Notes: generated by a model from the letters alone, not told the origin. 64,000 bases of DNA from CAVZBW01 sp963778465 (GCA_963778465.1 CAVZUK010000003.1:248001-312000); one strand, 5' to 3'. Shown: positions 17,359 to 29,513, counted from the first letter of the stretch. A program made the numbers and translations.

Positions 17359-18468
17359 TCACGAGGCTTCCGTCATGCTGCCGAGATGGCCGGAGCGGAC
17401 CAGGGTCGCGAGGACGTCGCAGATCACCCGCACCCCGACGAGCGCCGTGATGTCCGCCGAGTCGTATGGGGGAGAGCACTCCACGATCTCCATGCCCGCC
17501 AGGCCCCGCGACGCGACGCCACGGACCAGGGCCAGCGCCTCGCGGGGCAGGAAGCCCCCGGGCTCGGGCCAGCCGGTCCCGGGCACGAAGGCGGCATCCA
17601 GGCAGTCGACGTCGAAGGAGAGCCACACCGCCGAGGTGCCGTCCCAGGCGACCTCGAGCGCCCGCTCGACGCTGGCCTCGATGCCCATCTCCACACAGTC
17701 GTTGACCGTCATGACCGTGGTGCCACGCTCCCGGCCGACGCGCACGCCGGGCCTCGGTGCCTGCCAACCGCCGATCCCGATCTGCACCAGGTTCTTGGGT
17801 GGGACGTTGGGAATGTCGGTCGCGTGGAACCACGGCGTGGTGTGCATCCGCTCGTCGAGGTCGGTCTCCTGGGTGTCGACGTGCCGGTCGAAGTGGATGA
17901 TGCCGAGGTCGCCGTCGAGGTGTTCGGCCACGGCACGCACGGTCGGGTAGCCGATCGAGTGGTCGCCACCGAGGACGACGGGCAGGGCGCCGGAGGCGAA
18001 GACGTGACCCACCCCCTTGGAGATCTGGTCGAACGTCTTCTCGATGTTGCCGGGGATGGTGAAGATGTCACCGGCGTCGCCGATGGTGATCGATTCCCGC
18101 AGGTCGACGCCCAGCTCGAAGCTGTAGGGGCCGTACAGGCCGGAGATGCGGCGCATCCCCTGCGGCCCGAAGCGGGTCCCCGGTCGGTAGGTGGTGCCCG
18201 AGTCGTGTGGCGCGCCCACCACGATCACGTCGTAGTTGCCACACTCCGCGACGTCCTCGACGTAGGGGGCCTTGAGGAAGGTGTTGATCCCCGCGTAGTG
18301 CGGCAGCTCGCCTCGAGAGAAGGTGGGGATGGTGCGGTCGACGATCGAGTCTGCGCCGGGGAGGCCGAGCTCGAGACCGCGAGCGACTTCGCGCTCCCAG
18401 TTGGTTGTCGGAAGGCGGGCCTCCGCGGCCACCGCCCGTTCCGCCTCGGGACCGTGCCTCGGGCTCAC
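17359..18468 (-). CDS. gdmH: Nickel-dependent guanidine hydrolase (GdmH-type ureohydrolase)
   Basis: About 369 residues. The ureohydrolase core has GGDHSIGY, IHFDRHVDTQ (note Arg in place of the usual Ala between the two ligands) and SFDVDCLDAAFVPGTGWPEPGG (quoted with its Trp). Ahead of it is the long N-terminal extension TIPTFSRGELPHYAGINTFL that I associate with cyanobacterial guanidine hydrolase Sll1077/GdmH, where the extension helps close the active site. Reaction: guanidine plus water to urea plus ammonia. First gene of an operon with urease, which fits exactly. GTG start at 18468 is inferred from the conserved N-terminus LPTTNWEREVARGLELG; exact start uncertain. Confidence 0.85.
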   Translation of the reverse strand: MSPRHGPEAERAVAAEARLPTTNWEREVARGLELGLPGADSIVDRTIPTFSRGELPHYAGINTFLKAPYVEDVAECGNYDVIVVGAPHDSGTTYRPGTRFGPQGMRRISGLYGPYSFELGVDLRESITIGDAGDIFTIPGNIEKTFDQISKGVGHVFASGALPVVLGGDHSIGYPTVRAVAEHLDGDLGIIHFDRHVDTQETDLDERMHTTPWFHATDIPNVPPKNLVQIGIGGWQAPRPGVRVGRERGTTVMTVNDCVEMGIEASVERALEVAWDGTSAVWLSFDVDCLDAAFVPGTGWPEPGGFLPREALALVRGVASRGLAGMEIVECSPPYDSADITALVGVRVICDVLATLVRSGHLGSMTEAS

Positions 18469-18685
18469 CGGGGTGGGCGCATTCGGTGAGCGAAAACGGC
18501 AGCGGCAACGCGGAGCTCTCGCTCTGCAACTGCAACGCGGAGCTCCCGCTCCCGGGGTGGTCGGGCAGCTGTTTTCACCGCGGCAGGGTAAGACACCTCG
18601 ATTTCTGAGCCGTGTCCGCGGCATGAACAACGCATTACATGGCGGCGCCCTTGCCCGGGGCGTCGACCGCAGGGGATAGTGAGGC
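18469..18685. promoter_or_regulatory. Divergent promoter region between gdmH operon and agmatinase
   Basis: A 217-base gap between two divergent nitrogen genes; it must hold both promoters. It contains a 20-base direct repeat (separate entry). I do not find a ykkC-type guanidine aptamer on either strand here, unlike the one at 24051. Confidence 0.55.
18505..18551. repeat. 20-bp direct repeat, 27-bp period
   Basis: GCAACGCGGAGCTCTCGCTC at 18505-18524 and the same with one C/T difference at 18532-18551. Each copy centres on the palindrome GAGCTC. Position in the divergent promoter suggests paired binding sites for a regulator. Confidence 0.6.
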
Positions 18686-19714
18686 ATGGGGACGGTGTCC
18701 CGGTCGGGTGGCGACGAAGGAGCGCCGATCGGCCCGGTCGACGGGCGGGTCGTGCCGCGCTTCGCCGGCAGCTCCAACTTTGCCCGACTTCCCGGTATCG
18801 GCGAGGTGCCGTCGTGGGACGTCGCCGTGCTCGGCGTCCCTTTCGACGCCGGGACCTCGTACCGCCCCGGGGCCCGCTTCGGCCCGCAGGCCGTGCGTCA
18901 GGCTTCGCGGCTGGTGCGTGCCTACCATCCTGACCTCGACGTGCAGCCGTTCGCTGCCGTCCAGGTGGTCGACGCGGGCGACGTGCCGTGCACCCCGTTT
19001 TCCATCATCGAGGCACTCGGGCAGATCGAGGATGCGGCGAGGACGCTCACGAGCGACGGAGGCGCCCTCGTGACCATCGGTGGCGACCATACGGTCGCCC
19101 TTCCCCTATTGCGAGCGGCAGCCGCCCGGCACGGTGCAGTGGCGCTCGTCCACTTCGACGCGCACCTGGACACGTGGGACACCTACTTTGGCGCGCCCTA
19201 CACGCACGGGACGCCGTTCCGGCGGGCGTGGGAGGAGGAGCTGCTACTCGCCGACCGGTGCGCCCACGTCGGGACGAGGGCCTCCCTGTACGACCCGTCG
19301 GACCTCGTCGAGGACGACCGGATGGACTTCTTCCGCTATTCGACGACGGACGTCGCCGTGCAAGGAGTGGCCCCGATCGGCGCGGCGCTTCGCGAACGAG
19401 TGGGCGATGCCCCGGTCTACGTCTCGGTCGACATCGACGTGCTCGACCCGGCGCACGCCCCCGGCACGGGCACCCCGGAGCCCGGGGGACTGACCACACG
19501 CGAGCTGCGAGCGCTCCTGGCGAGCCTGGACGGCGTCGACGTGATCGGGGCGGACGTCGTCGAGGTTGCGCCCGCCTACGACCACGCAGAGATCACCTCG
19601 CTGGCGGGCGCGTCCGTGGCGTACGACCTTCTCGCGCTGCTGGCCAAGCGCGCGCAACGGGACGGCTCCCTGTCCCGCGAGGGTGTTCCCCGGAGCGAGG
19701 AGCGACCCCGCTAG
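18686..19714 (+). CDS. Agmatinase-family ureohydrolase (SpeB-like)
   Basis: 342 residues with a complete bimetal site: GGDHTVALP, VHFDAHLDTWD and SVDIDVLDPAHAPGTGTPEPGG (broken here for reading). The N-terminal PRFAGSSNFARLP and the THGTPFRRA loop are typical of agmatinase and guanidinobutyrase. It removes urea from an alkyl-guanidine, leaving an amine. Divergent from the gdmH-urease operon, whose urease would consume the urea. Reading frame is clean, unlike its neighbours to the right. Confidence 0.88.
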   Translation: MGTVSRSGGDEGAPIGPVDGRVVPRFAGSSNFARLPGIGEVPSWDVAVLGVPFDAGTSYRPGARFGPQAVRQASRLVRAYHPDLDVQPFAAVQVVDAGDVPCTPFSIIEALGQIEDAARTLTSDGGALVTIGGDHTVALPLLRAAAARHGAVALVHFDAHLDTWDTYFGAPYTHGTPFRRAWEEELLLADRCAHVGTRASLYDPSDLVEDDRMDFFRYSTTDVAVQGVAPIGAALRERVGDAPVYVSVDIDVLDPAHAPGTGTPEPGGLTTRELRALLASLDGVDVIGADVVEVAPAYDHAEITSLAGASVAYDLLALLAKRAQRDGSLSREGVPRSEERPR

Positions 19715-19716
19715 CG

Positions 19717-20686
19717 TTAAATTGGCACGGGCAGGCCCAGGAACTCCACCGCATTGCGGCCGAGGATCCCGGCACGCTCCTCGTCGCTCAGGTGCGGGAG
19801 CGCCATGAGCTGGTCGATGGTTCGGTCCACCTCGTACCAGGGAAAGTCGGTGCCGAACAGCACCCGCTGCGGCCCGAGCTCGTTGATCAAGCGCCCGAGC
19901 TGGTCCACGGTGGGGGCGTCCGGCGCTCCCGTCCAGGCGATGATCTCGCAGAGGTCGAATCTCACCTCGGGAAAGGCCGCGGCGAGCCGGCTGATCTGCT
20001 GCCCAGCACGCTGCCCCGAGGTGGGCCAGCACGAGCTTCAGGCCGGGGTGCCGCTCGAGCAGCGGAGCGAAGGCGTCCGGCTCCGCGTAGCCGTGCCCGT
20101 CCCTCGAGGCGCCGGCGTGCGCGATCACGGCGACGCCGAGCTCCTGGCAGGTCTCGAAGACGGCCGTCATCCGCGGGTCGTCCGGGGCGAACCGCTGCAT
20201 CACGGTGTGGAGCTTGATCCCTCGGGCGCCCCGCTCCACGGCCCAACGCAGGTGTGCGGCTCCCGACGAGCCGGGCAAGACGGTCGGATCTGCGGCGACG
20301 AACACCGTGAGGTCGGAGCGGCGGCGGGCGATCTCGAGGGCCTAGGCGTTGAAGCCCACCAGCCGCCGTTCGAGTTGCTCCCGATGGTCGCCGACCGGGG
20401 AGCTTGCTGGCGGCGCTCCGGGCGAGTCCTCGCCCCTCTCGGCACGCGCTTGCTCCAGCTTTGCCACCTCGAGGTCGGGCACAAACATGTTCACGACGAC
20501 GAAATGGTCGCAGCGAGCCGCACGCATGGCTGCGGTCGCCTGGTCGAGGGTGCCGGGGAGCTCCAGCACCTGGACATCGGGCTTCGTGCCGTACTCCCAG
20601 ATCTGGTAGGGATCGCGCTCGGGATCGTCGACCTCCGATCCCGGGACCAGGTGGACGTGCGCGTCGACGATCGGTGAGTCGGGCAT
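19717..20686 (-). CDS. Amidohydrolase (TIM-barrel), frame disturbed
   Basis: Starts MPDSPIVDAHVHLVPG (ATG 20686 with AAGGGTGG upstream) and ends LGLPVPI. HVH metal motif, GIKLHT, LAHLGAACW and VRFDLCE mark a PF04909-type amidohydrolase. An in-frame TAG at 20342-20344 interrupts FNA-ALEIARRR, and one extra G near 20004 shifts the frame before QQISRLAAAFPEV. Both lie at the left edge of the stretch with doubled bases, so the native gene is probably intact. Paired with the SDR behind it. Confidence 0.7.
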
Positions 20687-20706
20687 CGGGCGCCACCCTT
20701 CTGGTC

Positions 20707-21467
20707 TCACATCACCACCCCGCCGTTGGGGCTGAACACCCACCCGGCGTAGAAGGAGGCCTCCTCCGAGGCCACGAAGCGGACGGTCGTCGCCACATCC
20801 TCGGGCCGGCCCCACCGCCCGAGGGGTATGCGTGACAGGGTCTCGTCGTTGTACTCGTCGGGACACGACGTGAGCAGGGGCGTCTCGATCGGCCCCGGGG
20901 CGACGGCGTTGACGTGGATCCCCTGGGGCGCGAGCTCGCGGGCGAGGGCCTTGGTGAAGGCGATGACACCGCCCTTGGATGCGCTGTAGTGGACCATCGA
21001 GGGCCGCGCCGATCAGCCCGAGCTCGGAGGCGACGTTGACGATCTTGCCCCGGCCGAGCGTCTGCATCGTCGGCACGACGGCGCGGCACGTGTTGTAGAC
21101 GCTCTTCAGGTTCACGTCGATCATCTCGTCCCACTCCTGCTCGGTCATGTCGACGAAGCGCCGATGGATGCTGATGCCGGCGTTGTTCACGAGGACCTCG
21201 ATCGGCCCCAAGGCCTCCTGGCCCGCCACGAGCGCGTGGCCGACGCATGCCGTGCTGGCCACGTCGACCTCGGCCACCCACCGTCGGGCAGGGCCCGCCG
21301 AGCTCGCCGAGCTCCGAGCACAGCGGCTTGGGCAGGGGCCGGCGGTCCAAGAGCACGAGGCGATCACCCTGCGCAGCGAAGGCGCGGGCGACCGCAGCAC
21401 CGATGCCGCTCGCCGCACCGGTGATCGCCACCGTGCGTGCAGGGCGAGACGACGGGCTCTCGCTCAC
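20707..21467 (-). CDS. Short-chain dehydrogenase/reductase (SDR), frame disturbed
   Basis: TGAASGIGAAVARAFAAQG cofactor loop, VLVNNAGISIHRRF, catalytic Tyr/Lys in YSASKGG and a GWVFSPNGG end identify a classical SDR of about 250 residues. Two single extra bases, one near 21285 (a proline codon read CC then C,T) and one near 20993 (a leucine codon read CT then C,G), break the frame; both fit third-position doubling. GTG start at 21467. Just upstream of the amidohydrolase and probably co-transcribed. Confidence 0.72.
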
Positions 21468-21676
21468 GATGCCCCACGAAGTCGACCGGACGTGATGATG
21501 CAGGGACTCTAGGCCCGGCTCCTGACGCCCGACTCCTGTGATTCACACGAGTTTACTCAGACGAAACGCGAAGGAGACCGCTCGGTAACAAAATTTGATG
21601 TTGAATCGCAGCAATCCCGGGTCGCCGCCGAGGGCGATGACTCGATGGACAAGGGGGTAGAGAGAGCAGAGGTTGC
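21468..21676. promoter_or_regulatory. Divergent intergenic region
   Basis: 209 bases between the SDR (minus) and the cysteine hydrolase (plus). It should hold both promoters. The stretch around 21550-21610 is less GC-rich than its surroundings. No riboswitch or clear palindrome seen. Confidence 0.4.
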
Positions 21677-22327
21677 GTGCACAGTCGTAAGGATTTCTTG
21701 GTCGGCAAGGCGGCTCTCGTGGTGGTCGACATCCAACACGGTGGAGCCATGCCGGTGGAGGAGGCCGGGATCCCCGTCATGGACGGGTTTCCCGAGACGG
21801 TGGCGAACGCCGAGAGGATCGTGGCGGGTGCGCGGCAGGCTGGCGTACCCGTCATCTTCGTCCAGGAGGCACACCGACCGGACGGGGTGGACTTCGGCAG
21901 GGAGCTCGACGGTACGGAGGGTGTCCACTGCGTCGAGGGCCACGCCGGGACCGATCTCTGGCCGACCCTGGCGCCGGGCTCCCGGCGACTATCACATCGT
22001 CAAGCGCCGGTACTCGTGCTTCTTCGCCACGGACCTGGAGATCCTCCTCCAGGGTCTGGGCGTCTCGACACGCTCGTCCTGATCGGGTGCGCTCACCGAC
22101 GTCTGCATCCACTACACGTTCGTCGACGCGCACCAACGCGACTACTACACACGGGTCATCGAGGACTGCGTGATCGGCTCGACATCGCTGCCCGACATCT
22201 CGCTGCCCTCGACGCCATGGAGTACCTGCAGGCACGGCGCCCGGCGGACGACGGACGAGGTCATCGAGGCGCTCTCCGTGCTCGGCGTCCCTCCGTGCCT
22301 CGGCTGTGCGTCGGAGGTGCGGCCTGA
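21677..22327 (+). CDS. Isochorismatase-like cysteine hydrolase, frame disturbed
   Basis: ALVVVDIQHGG supplies the catalytic Asp, IVKRRYSCFF the Lys, and TDVCIHYT the Cys, each from a different frame because of extra bases after 21970. The family includes N-carbamoylsarcosine amidase, biuret hydrolase, ureidoacrylate amidase and nicotinamidase. With a creatininase-family gene 3.3 kb downstream, an amidase acting on a carbamoyl intermediate is a reasonable guess (inference). GTG start 21677; stop near 22327 overlaps the start of the next gene (TGATG). Confidence 0.68.
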   Translation: MHSRKDFLVGKAALVVVDIQHGGAMPVEEAGIPVMDGFPETVANAERIVAGARQAGVPVIFVQEAHRPDGVDFGRELDGTEGVHCVEGHAGTDLWPTLAPGSRRLSHRQAPVLVLLRHGPGDPPPGSGRLDTLVLIGCAHRRLHPLHVRRRAPTRLLHTGHRGLRDRLDIAARHLAALDAMEYLQARRPADDGRGHRGALRARRPSVPRLCVGGAA

Positions 22328-24044
22328 TGCCCGGCCGACTCTCTCTCCTGGCGGCGCGGTGTGCCGTCGCTCTCGTTGGCGCGGCCTCCCTGCGTCATAC
22401 CGGTCCTGGGCGGGAGCGTCCGTCGCGGGGGCCGCCAGCAGCACCAGCTATGCCGCCAGCCAGACGCTGCACCTGAGCGTTCCTGCAGGATCCCGGCCAG
22501 CCGCCCGACCCCGACGTCTACTACGCCGGGCGAGGGCCTGCTCCTCGACCCGCAACATGTACCAGGGCCTGGTCCAGTACAAGCCGGGCACGGCCAGCGC
22601 GCGTGCTCGTCCCCTCGCTGGCCACCAGCTGGACGATCTCCCCGAACAGGCTGACCTACACGTTCCAGCTGCGCCAGGGCGTGATCTTCCACGACGGCAC
22701 GCCTTTCACCTCGGCCGCCATCGCGCCGAACTTCGCCCGGCGGGCGGCGGTCAACGGCGGCCCGGCCTACATGGTCGACCGACGTCGGCCTCGGTCCCGA
22801 CGCCCGGGCCCCTACACGGCCGTGATCACCCTGAAGACAGCCGAACACCGCCTTCCTCGACTACCTGGCCTCGGCCTACGGCCCGGCCATGGAGAGCCCG
22901 ACGGCACTGGCCGCCAACGCCGGGATCGGACAACGACCAGACCTACCTGCAGACCCACGACATCGGCACCGGGCCGTACACGCTTGACCGAGGCCAAGGT
23001 CGGCGTGATGTACCAGCTGAAGGCCTTCCCGCAGTACTGGGGCCCCAAGCCCTACTACACGACGATCAACATGCCCGTGATCGACAACCTCTCGACCGAG
23101 GAGATCGAGTTCAACGACGGCCAGCTCGACGCGCATCCTGCACGACCTGACCACATCGGCCATCGCCCAGTACAGGCACGAAGCTCGAACGTCGCCGTTC
23201 TACACACCTGCCGACCCTCGAGGCGGAGACGGTCTACGTCAACGAGAACAAGGGCTTCCTGACCACCCCGAAGAACCGCACAGGCCCTGCTCGAGGCGAT
23301 CAACGTCCAAGGCCCTCGTCGCCGGCGTCTTCCCGGGCCGGGCCACCGTCGCCGAAGCAGGCCGGCCCGAACGGCACTCCTGCCCGGCCCCAGTACGGCA
23401 AGCAGAACATCCCCTACGACCCGTCCAAGCTCAAGGAAGCTCGGTCAAGACGCTGCCGGCGTCGGAGAAGACCTTCACCGTCGGCTACGACACGGGCGCC
23501 CCCGACGACCAGCTCCTGGCCGAGGACATCGGCGCCGAGCTGCAGGCCGACGGCCTGACGACCAAGGTGGTCGGCTACCAGACCTCGGAGATCTACGGCT
23601 GGGTCGGGTCGGTGTCCACGGCGGCCAAGGGCCGCCGCCGCCCGAACATGCTCATCGACTACTTCTGGCCCGACACCTACAACACCTACACGTGGACGCA
23701 CATCAACTTCGACCCGACCGGCGGCCTGGAGTACATGACCTGCGACAACGTGCCCGGCGAGGCGACCCTCGACACCCAGGCGGTGGCCACCGGCTCGAAC
23801 GCCGCCTACAACAAGGTGGTCGAGAACGCCGTCGAGCAGCGGGTGCTGGCTCAACATCGCCGACAAGGACGACACCATGGTGGCCCAACCGTGGCTGAAG
23901 GGCATCCCCCAGGCCCACATCGTCGCCGATCCCGAGATGCTCAACCTGCGCCGGACCTGCACCCCGGCTGATCCGCCGACGCTACACGACCAGGAGCGAG
24001 ACCGGCACGTCGAGTCGACGACGTCGAACGGCCACGACAACTGA
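22327..24044 (+). CDS. ABC transporter solute-binding protein, family 5 (peptide/opine type), frame disturbed
   Basis: Begins MPGRLSLLAARCAVALVGAA, a signal peptide, and continues with family 5 landmarks spread over frames: LDPxNMYQGLVQYKPG, ATSWTISPNxLTYTFQLRQG, VIFHDGTPFTSAA, the GTGPYTL segment and QTYLQTHD. The C-terminal YFWPDTYNTYTWTHINF is also typical. At least a dozen extra bases. Captures a peptide-like or amide substrate outside the membrane for the DppBC/ATPase genes downstream. Lies upstream of the riboswitch, so expressed separately or read through. End near 24044 is approximate. Confidence 0.7.
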
Positions 24045-24050
24045 ATCGCA

Positions 24051-24148
24051 CCTAGGGTTCCGCGCCCACGCCGAGGTGGTCTGGACCGAGAGGTGAACAT
24101 GCCGCGAACGCGGCATGACACGGAGGGATAAAAGCCCGGGAGGTTCCG
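24051..24148 (+). ncRNA. Guanidine-I riboswitch (ykkC class) aptamer
   Basis: The sequence follows the ykkC aptamer consensus in order: CTAGGGTTCCG at 24052, GGTCTGGACCGAGAGGTGAA at 24078-24097, a variable hairpin ATGCCGCGAACGCGGCAT, then ACACGGAGGG and GGGATAAAAGCCCGGGAGG at 24125-24143. These conserved blocks bind guanidinium and turn genes on. The element sits 36 bases before the GS-like gene and so should control the operon to about 32.9 kb. No base doubling disturbs it. Recognised from memory of the RF00442 consensus, not from a search. Confidence 0.92.
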
Positions 24149-24170
24149 ACCAACCGGGCTCTCCCCTTCA
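24133..24170 (+). terminator. Expression-platform hairpin of the guanidine riboswitch
   Basis: AGCCCGG (24133-24139), part of the aptamer 3' core, can pair with CCGGGCT (24154-24160), followed by CTCCCCTT. The stem excludes the guanidine-bound aptamer, so binding would free the transcript. No strong U tract, so control could instead act through the GGGAG ribosome site at 24175. Confidence 0.6.
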
Positions 24171-24184
24171 AGACGGGAGCGCAC

Positions 24185-25610
24185 ATGGACACGATCTTCG
24201 AGGTAGACGAGCAGCACGCAGAGCTGTCGACGAGCCTGGCAGGCGCAAGGGCGTCGAGTACGTCTTCGCTTCGTTCATCGACATCGCCGGGCGGGCCAAG
24301 TCCAAATGCGTGCCCGATCGCGCACCTGCCCGAGCTGATGGCCGGTCACGAGCGCTATACGCCCCGCGGCCTGGGCGACCTCGGGCAAGATGACCCCGAC
24401 CGAGGACGAGTGCGTCGACCGTGCCCGACCCCGAGCACCCTGTGCATCCTGCCCGTGGGACCGCCGCTTCGCCCACATGACGGCCGACCTGCTACTTCGG
24501 CGGCGCCGAGCCGTTCGCCCACTGCACCCGCTCGGTCCTGAAGCGGCAGATCGAGCCGCGGCGGCCGAGCGGGCTACGTGCATGCACCTGGGGATCGAGC
24601 CCGAGCTCTACGTCGTGCAGCCCTTCGTCGGCGCCCGGCCCGGCCCGCCGACGAGTACCTCGAGCCGCTCCAGCCGTACGGGCCGGCTGCGGCCGACCGC
24701 CGGCCTACGACGTGGAGGCGACGCTCGACGTCATGGACTTCCTCGACCCGATGGTGAAGGCCATGCAGCGAGTGCGGCTTCGGGGCCTTCAGCTTCGACC
24801 ACGAGGGCGGCGACGGCCAGGTCGAGTTCGACTTCGACTACGCGCCGGCGCTGCGTCATGGCGGACCGCATGACGCTCTTCCGCCTCATGGCGCAAGCAG
24901 ATCGCCAAGCAGGTCGGCCTCATGGTGACCTTCATGCCCAAGCCCTACACCGAGGCGTGGGGCTCGGGCGCCCACTTCAACATGAGCCTGACCGACGTCG
25001 AGACCGGTCGAGAACCTCTTCCGCGACCCCGAGGACCGGCGCGGCCGAGGCTGGAGCAAGACGGCCTACGGCTTCGCCGCCGGCATCCTGCGCCACGCGC
25101 CGGCCCTGGCCGCCATCTGCACGCCGACGGTCAACTCGTACAAGCGGCTGCAGCCCCGGCTCTCCGACGGGACGGTGTCGTGGGCGCCCGACATGGGCCG
25201 CCTACGGCGACAACAACCGCTCGTGCATGCTCCGCCTCCCCCGCAACCGGCCCTGCCATCGAGAACCGGGGCGTGGACTCGGCGGCCAACCCCTACCTGG
25301 CCGCGGCATTCCTGCTGGCCGCCGGGCTCGAGGGCGTGCGCCGAGGGGCTCGACCCGGGTGACCCGATCGAGGACCTGACCTACGACTGGGCGGCGCCGG
25401 GCCCGGCGGGCGGCGACGTCGCAGGCGACCCGGCTGCCGCGCAACCTGCTCGAGGCGATCGAGGCCTTCGATGCCGACCCGCTGACCCGCCCGGTCTTCC
25501 CCGAACGAGTTCGTCTCCGCCTACGTGGACATGAAGGTCGACGAGTGGGAGGCGCTACCACTCCCAGGTCTCGCGACTGGGAACGCGACACCTACCTGAC
25601 GATGTTCTGA
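24185..25610 (+). CDS. Glutamine synthetase family ligase (GMAS/GlnA-III like), frame disturbed
   Basis: Reading across frames gives a full GS-fold protein of about 460 residues: KGVEYVFASFIDIAGRAKSK, ILPWDRRFAHMTADL, GIEPELYVV (ATP/metal Glu), FDHEGGDGQVEFDF, MPKPYTEAWGSGAHFNMSL, DNNRSCMLRLP and ENRGVDSAANPYLA, ending TYLTMF. It resembles gamma-glutamylmethylamide synthetase and other GS-like amine ligases rather than canonical GlnA. First gene after the guanidine riboswitch, with GGGAG seven bases before the ATG. May assimilate ammonia from guanidine or glutamylate an amine (inference). Breaks are third-position doublings. Confidence 0.82.
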
Positions 25611-25628
25611 ACGGGCGATGGAGGCGAG

Positions 25629-26491
25629 ATGGCGATACGACGGACGGACCGGCGGGTGGCCGAGGACAGGACACCTCGATCCGTGCGGTCGGACGAGCTG
25701 TCCTGGCCGGACGCTCGCTACATGCTCGACCGTGCCCGAACGAAGTCGCGCTGCTGCCGGTCGGGCGCCACCGAGCAGCACGGCCCGCACCTGCCGACGG
25801 GCACCGACACGATCATCGCGCACGGCGTTCTGCCGAGGCGTGTCTCGAGCCGCACCGGCGCCCCGGTGCTGCCGGCGCTCGCCATCGGCTGCAGCTACGG
25901 CCACGGGACAGGCGCTGCCCGGGCACGCTGTCGCTCGACGCCGGAGCGGCCTGGCGGACGCCGTCGCGCGCGGTAGCCGACTGGGCGGCCAGCACCGGGC
26001 GTCCGGCGGCTGCTCGTGCGTGAACGGCCACTTCGGCAACGCAGCGGCACTCGCGGTCGCCGACGGATCACCTGCGGCTACGAGCGGCCCGACCTGCGGC
26101 TGCGGCGTCGCTCAACTGGTAGGACGCTGACCCCGAGCATCGCCGCGGAGACCCTCGTCGGACGGCGAAGGACGTGCACGCCAACCGAGCCGAGACGTCG
26201 CTGATGCTGGCGCTCGCCCCGGAGCATGGTCCGCGTGCCACAGCTGGCCAATGGCCGACGACCAGGACCGCACCGAGGACCTGGTCTTCCGCTACACGGC
26301 CCCGTCGCTCTCCGTCAACGGCGTCACGGGCCGACCATCCGAGGCCACGGCCGAGTTGGGTCATCGCCTGTTCGAATCGGCCGTCAGTGCGATCGCCTCA
26401 GATGGTCGAGCGGGGACGGGTGGAGGAGCCTCCGCTGGTGGGCAGCCCACCAATCCGAGATGGCTCCATGAGGTGGCGCGCTCGGTGGTAG
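25629..26491 (+). CDS. Creatininase-family amidohydrolase, frame disturbed
   Basis: LSWPDARYMLDRA, then ALLPVGATEQHGPHLPTGTD (Glu, His and Asp metal ligands), GCSYGHGTG, and FVNGHFGNAAAL, close to the family NGHGGN motif. C-terminal DVHANRAETSLMLALAP completes the match. Family members include creatinine amidohydrolase and the mycofactocin protein MftE; substrates are cyclic or linear amides, some guanidino compounds. Start ATG 25629 behind GGAGGCGAG. Given the riboswitch, opening of creatinine or a related cyclic guanidine is plausible (inference). End near 26491 is approximate. Confidence 0.75.
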
Positions 26492-26597
26492 GAAGGATGA
26501 CCGTGTATGTCGTCGATCGGCCGCCGCTCCCGTGTCGTCGAGGATGCCGGAGCCGAGGCAGAACGGCGTCCCGCTGCTCGGGGGTCGCTGCCTCTCG

Positions 26598-28611
<2,014 letters not shown>

Positions 28612-28612
<1 letters not shown>

Positions 28613-29513
28613 TGGCGGTCGCTGAGGCGTTCGTCCCCGACGCGTGCACCGGCGCGGCACGGCCCGGATCGGCGGGCGCGCCCGGGCGCTTCGCCGGCGC
28701 GACGCATGGTCGGACCGGATCGGCCTCGGTCCTGCTCGTGCTCGTCCTGGTGCTGCTGGCGATCCTCGCCCCGCTGCATCGCCCCCTACAACCCGATCGT
28801 GCCCGTCCGGCCTCCCCTTCATCCCGCCGTTCCACGGCGGGCACCTGCTCGGCACCGACGAGGTCGGCCACGACATCTTCAGCCGTGTCCTCTTCGGGCT
28901 GCGCACCAGCCTGCTCGGCGTCGTGATCGTGGTCACGTCGGGCGTGCGTCATCGGCGGGACCGATCGGCCTGGTCGCCGGGGTCGCCGGCGGCTGGGTCG
29001 ACAACGCTGCTCATGCGCATCACCGACCTCTTCCTGGCCCTGCCCGGGCCCGGTGCTGGCCATCGCCGTCGTCGCCGCCCTCGGGCCCGAGCTACGCCCA
29101 CACCCTCATCGCCGTCGCCATCGTCTGGTGGCCCTTCTACGCCCGGATCATCCGCGGCGAGGTCCGCGCCCTGGCCGCCCGCCCACACCTCGAGGCGGCC
29201 ACGCTTGGCCGGCGCCGGCCCTGTCCGCCGGGCCTTCCGCCACCTGCTGCCCGGGGCCGTGCCGGCCATCGTGGTCACCGCCAGCCTCGACGTCGGCAAC
29301 CTGGTCGTGACCCTGGCCGTCACTGTCGTTCCTCGGCCTCGGCGCGCCCGCGCCGGCCCCCGAGCTCGGTGCCATGGCCGCCCGCGGGCCTGCAGTACCT
29401 GCTGCAGGAGTGGTGGGTCCCGGTCATGCCGGGCATCGTCGTCGTTCCTGCTGGCCCTGGCGGCCGAACCTGCTCGGGCGACGCCGTCGCCGACGCCGAC
29501 CGGTGCGGGCACG

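Noticed and set aside
24097..24118. Hairpin ATGCCGCG/CGCGGCAT as an independent terminator
   Set aside because: It is the variable stem inside the ykkC aptamer, with conserved blocks on both sides.
26095..26130. tRNA-like string near CAACTGGTAGGACGC
   Set aside because: It is the RLVNWWDAD coding segment of the creatininase gene; no cloverleaf can be drawn.
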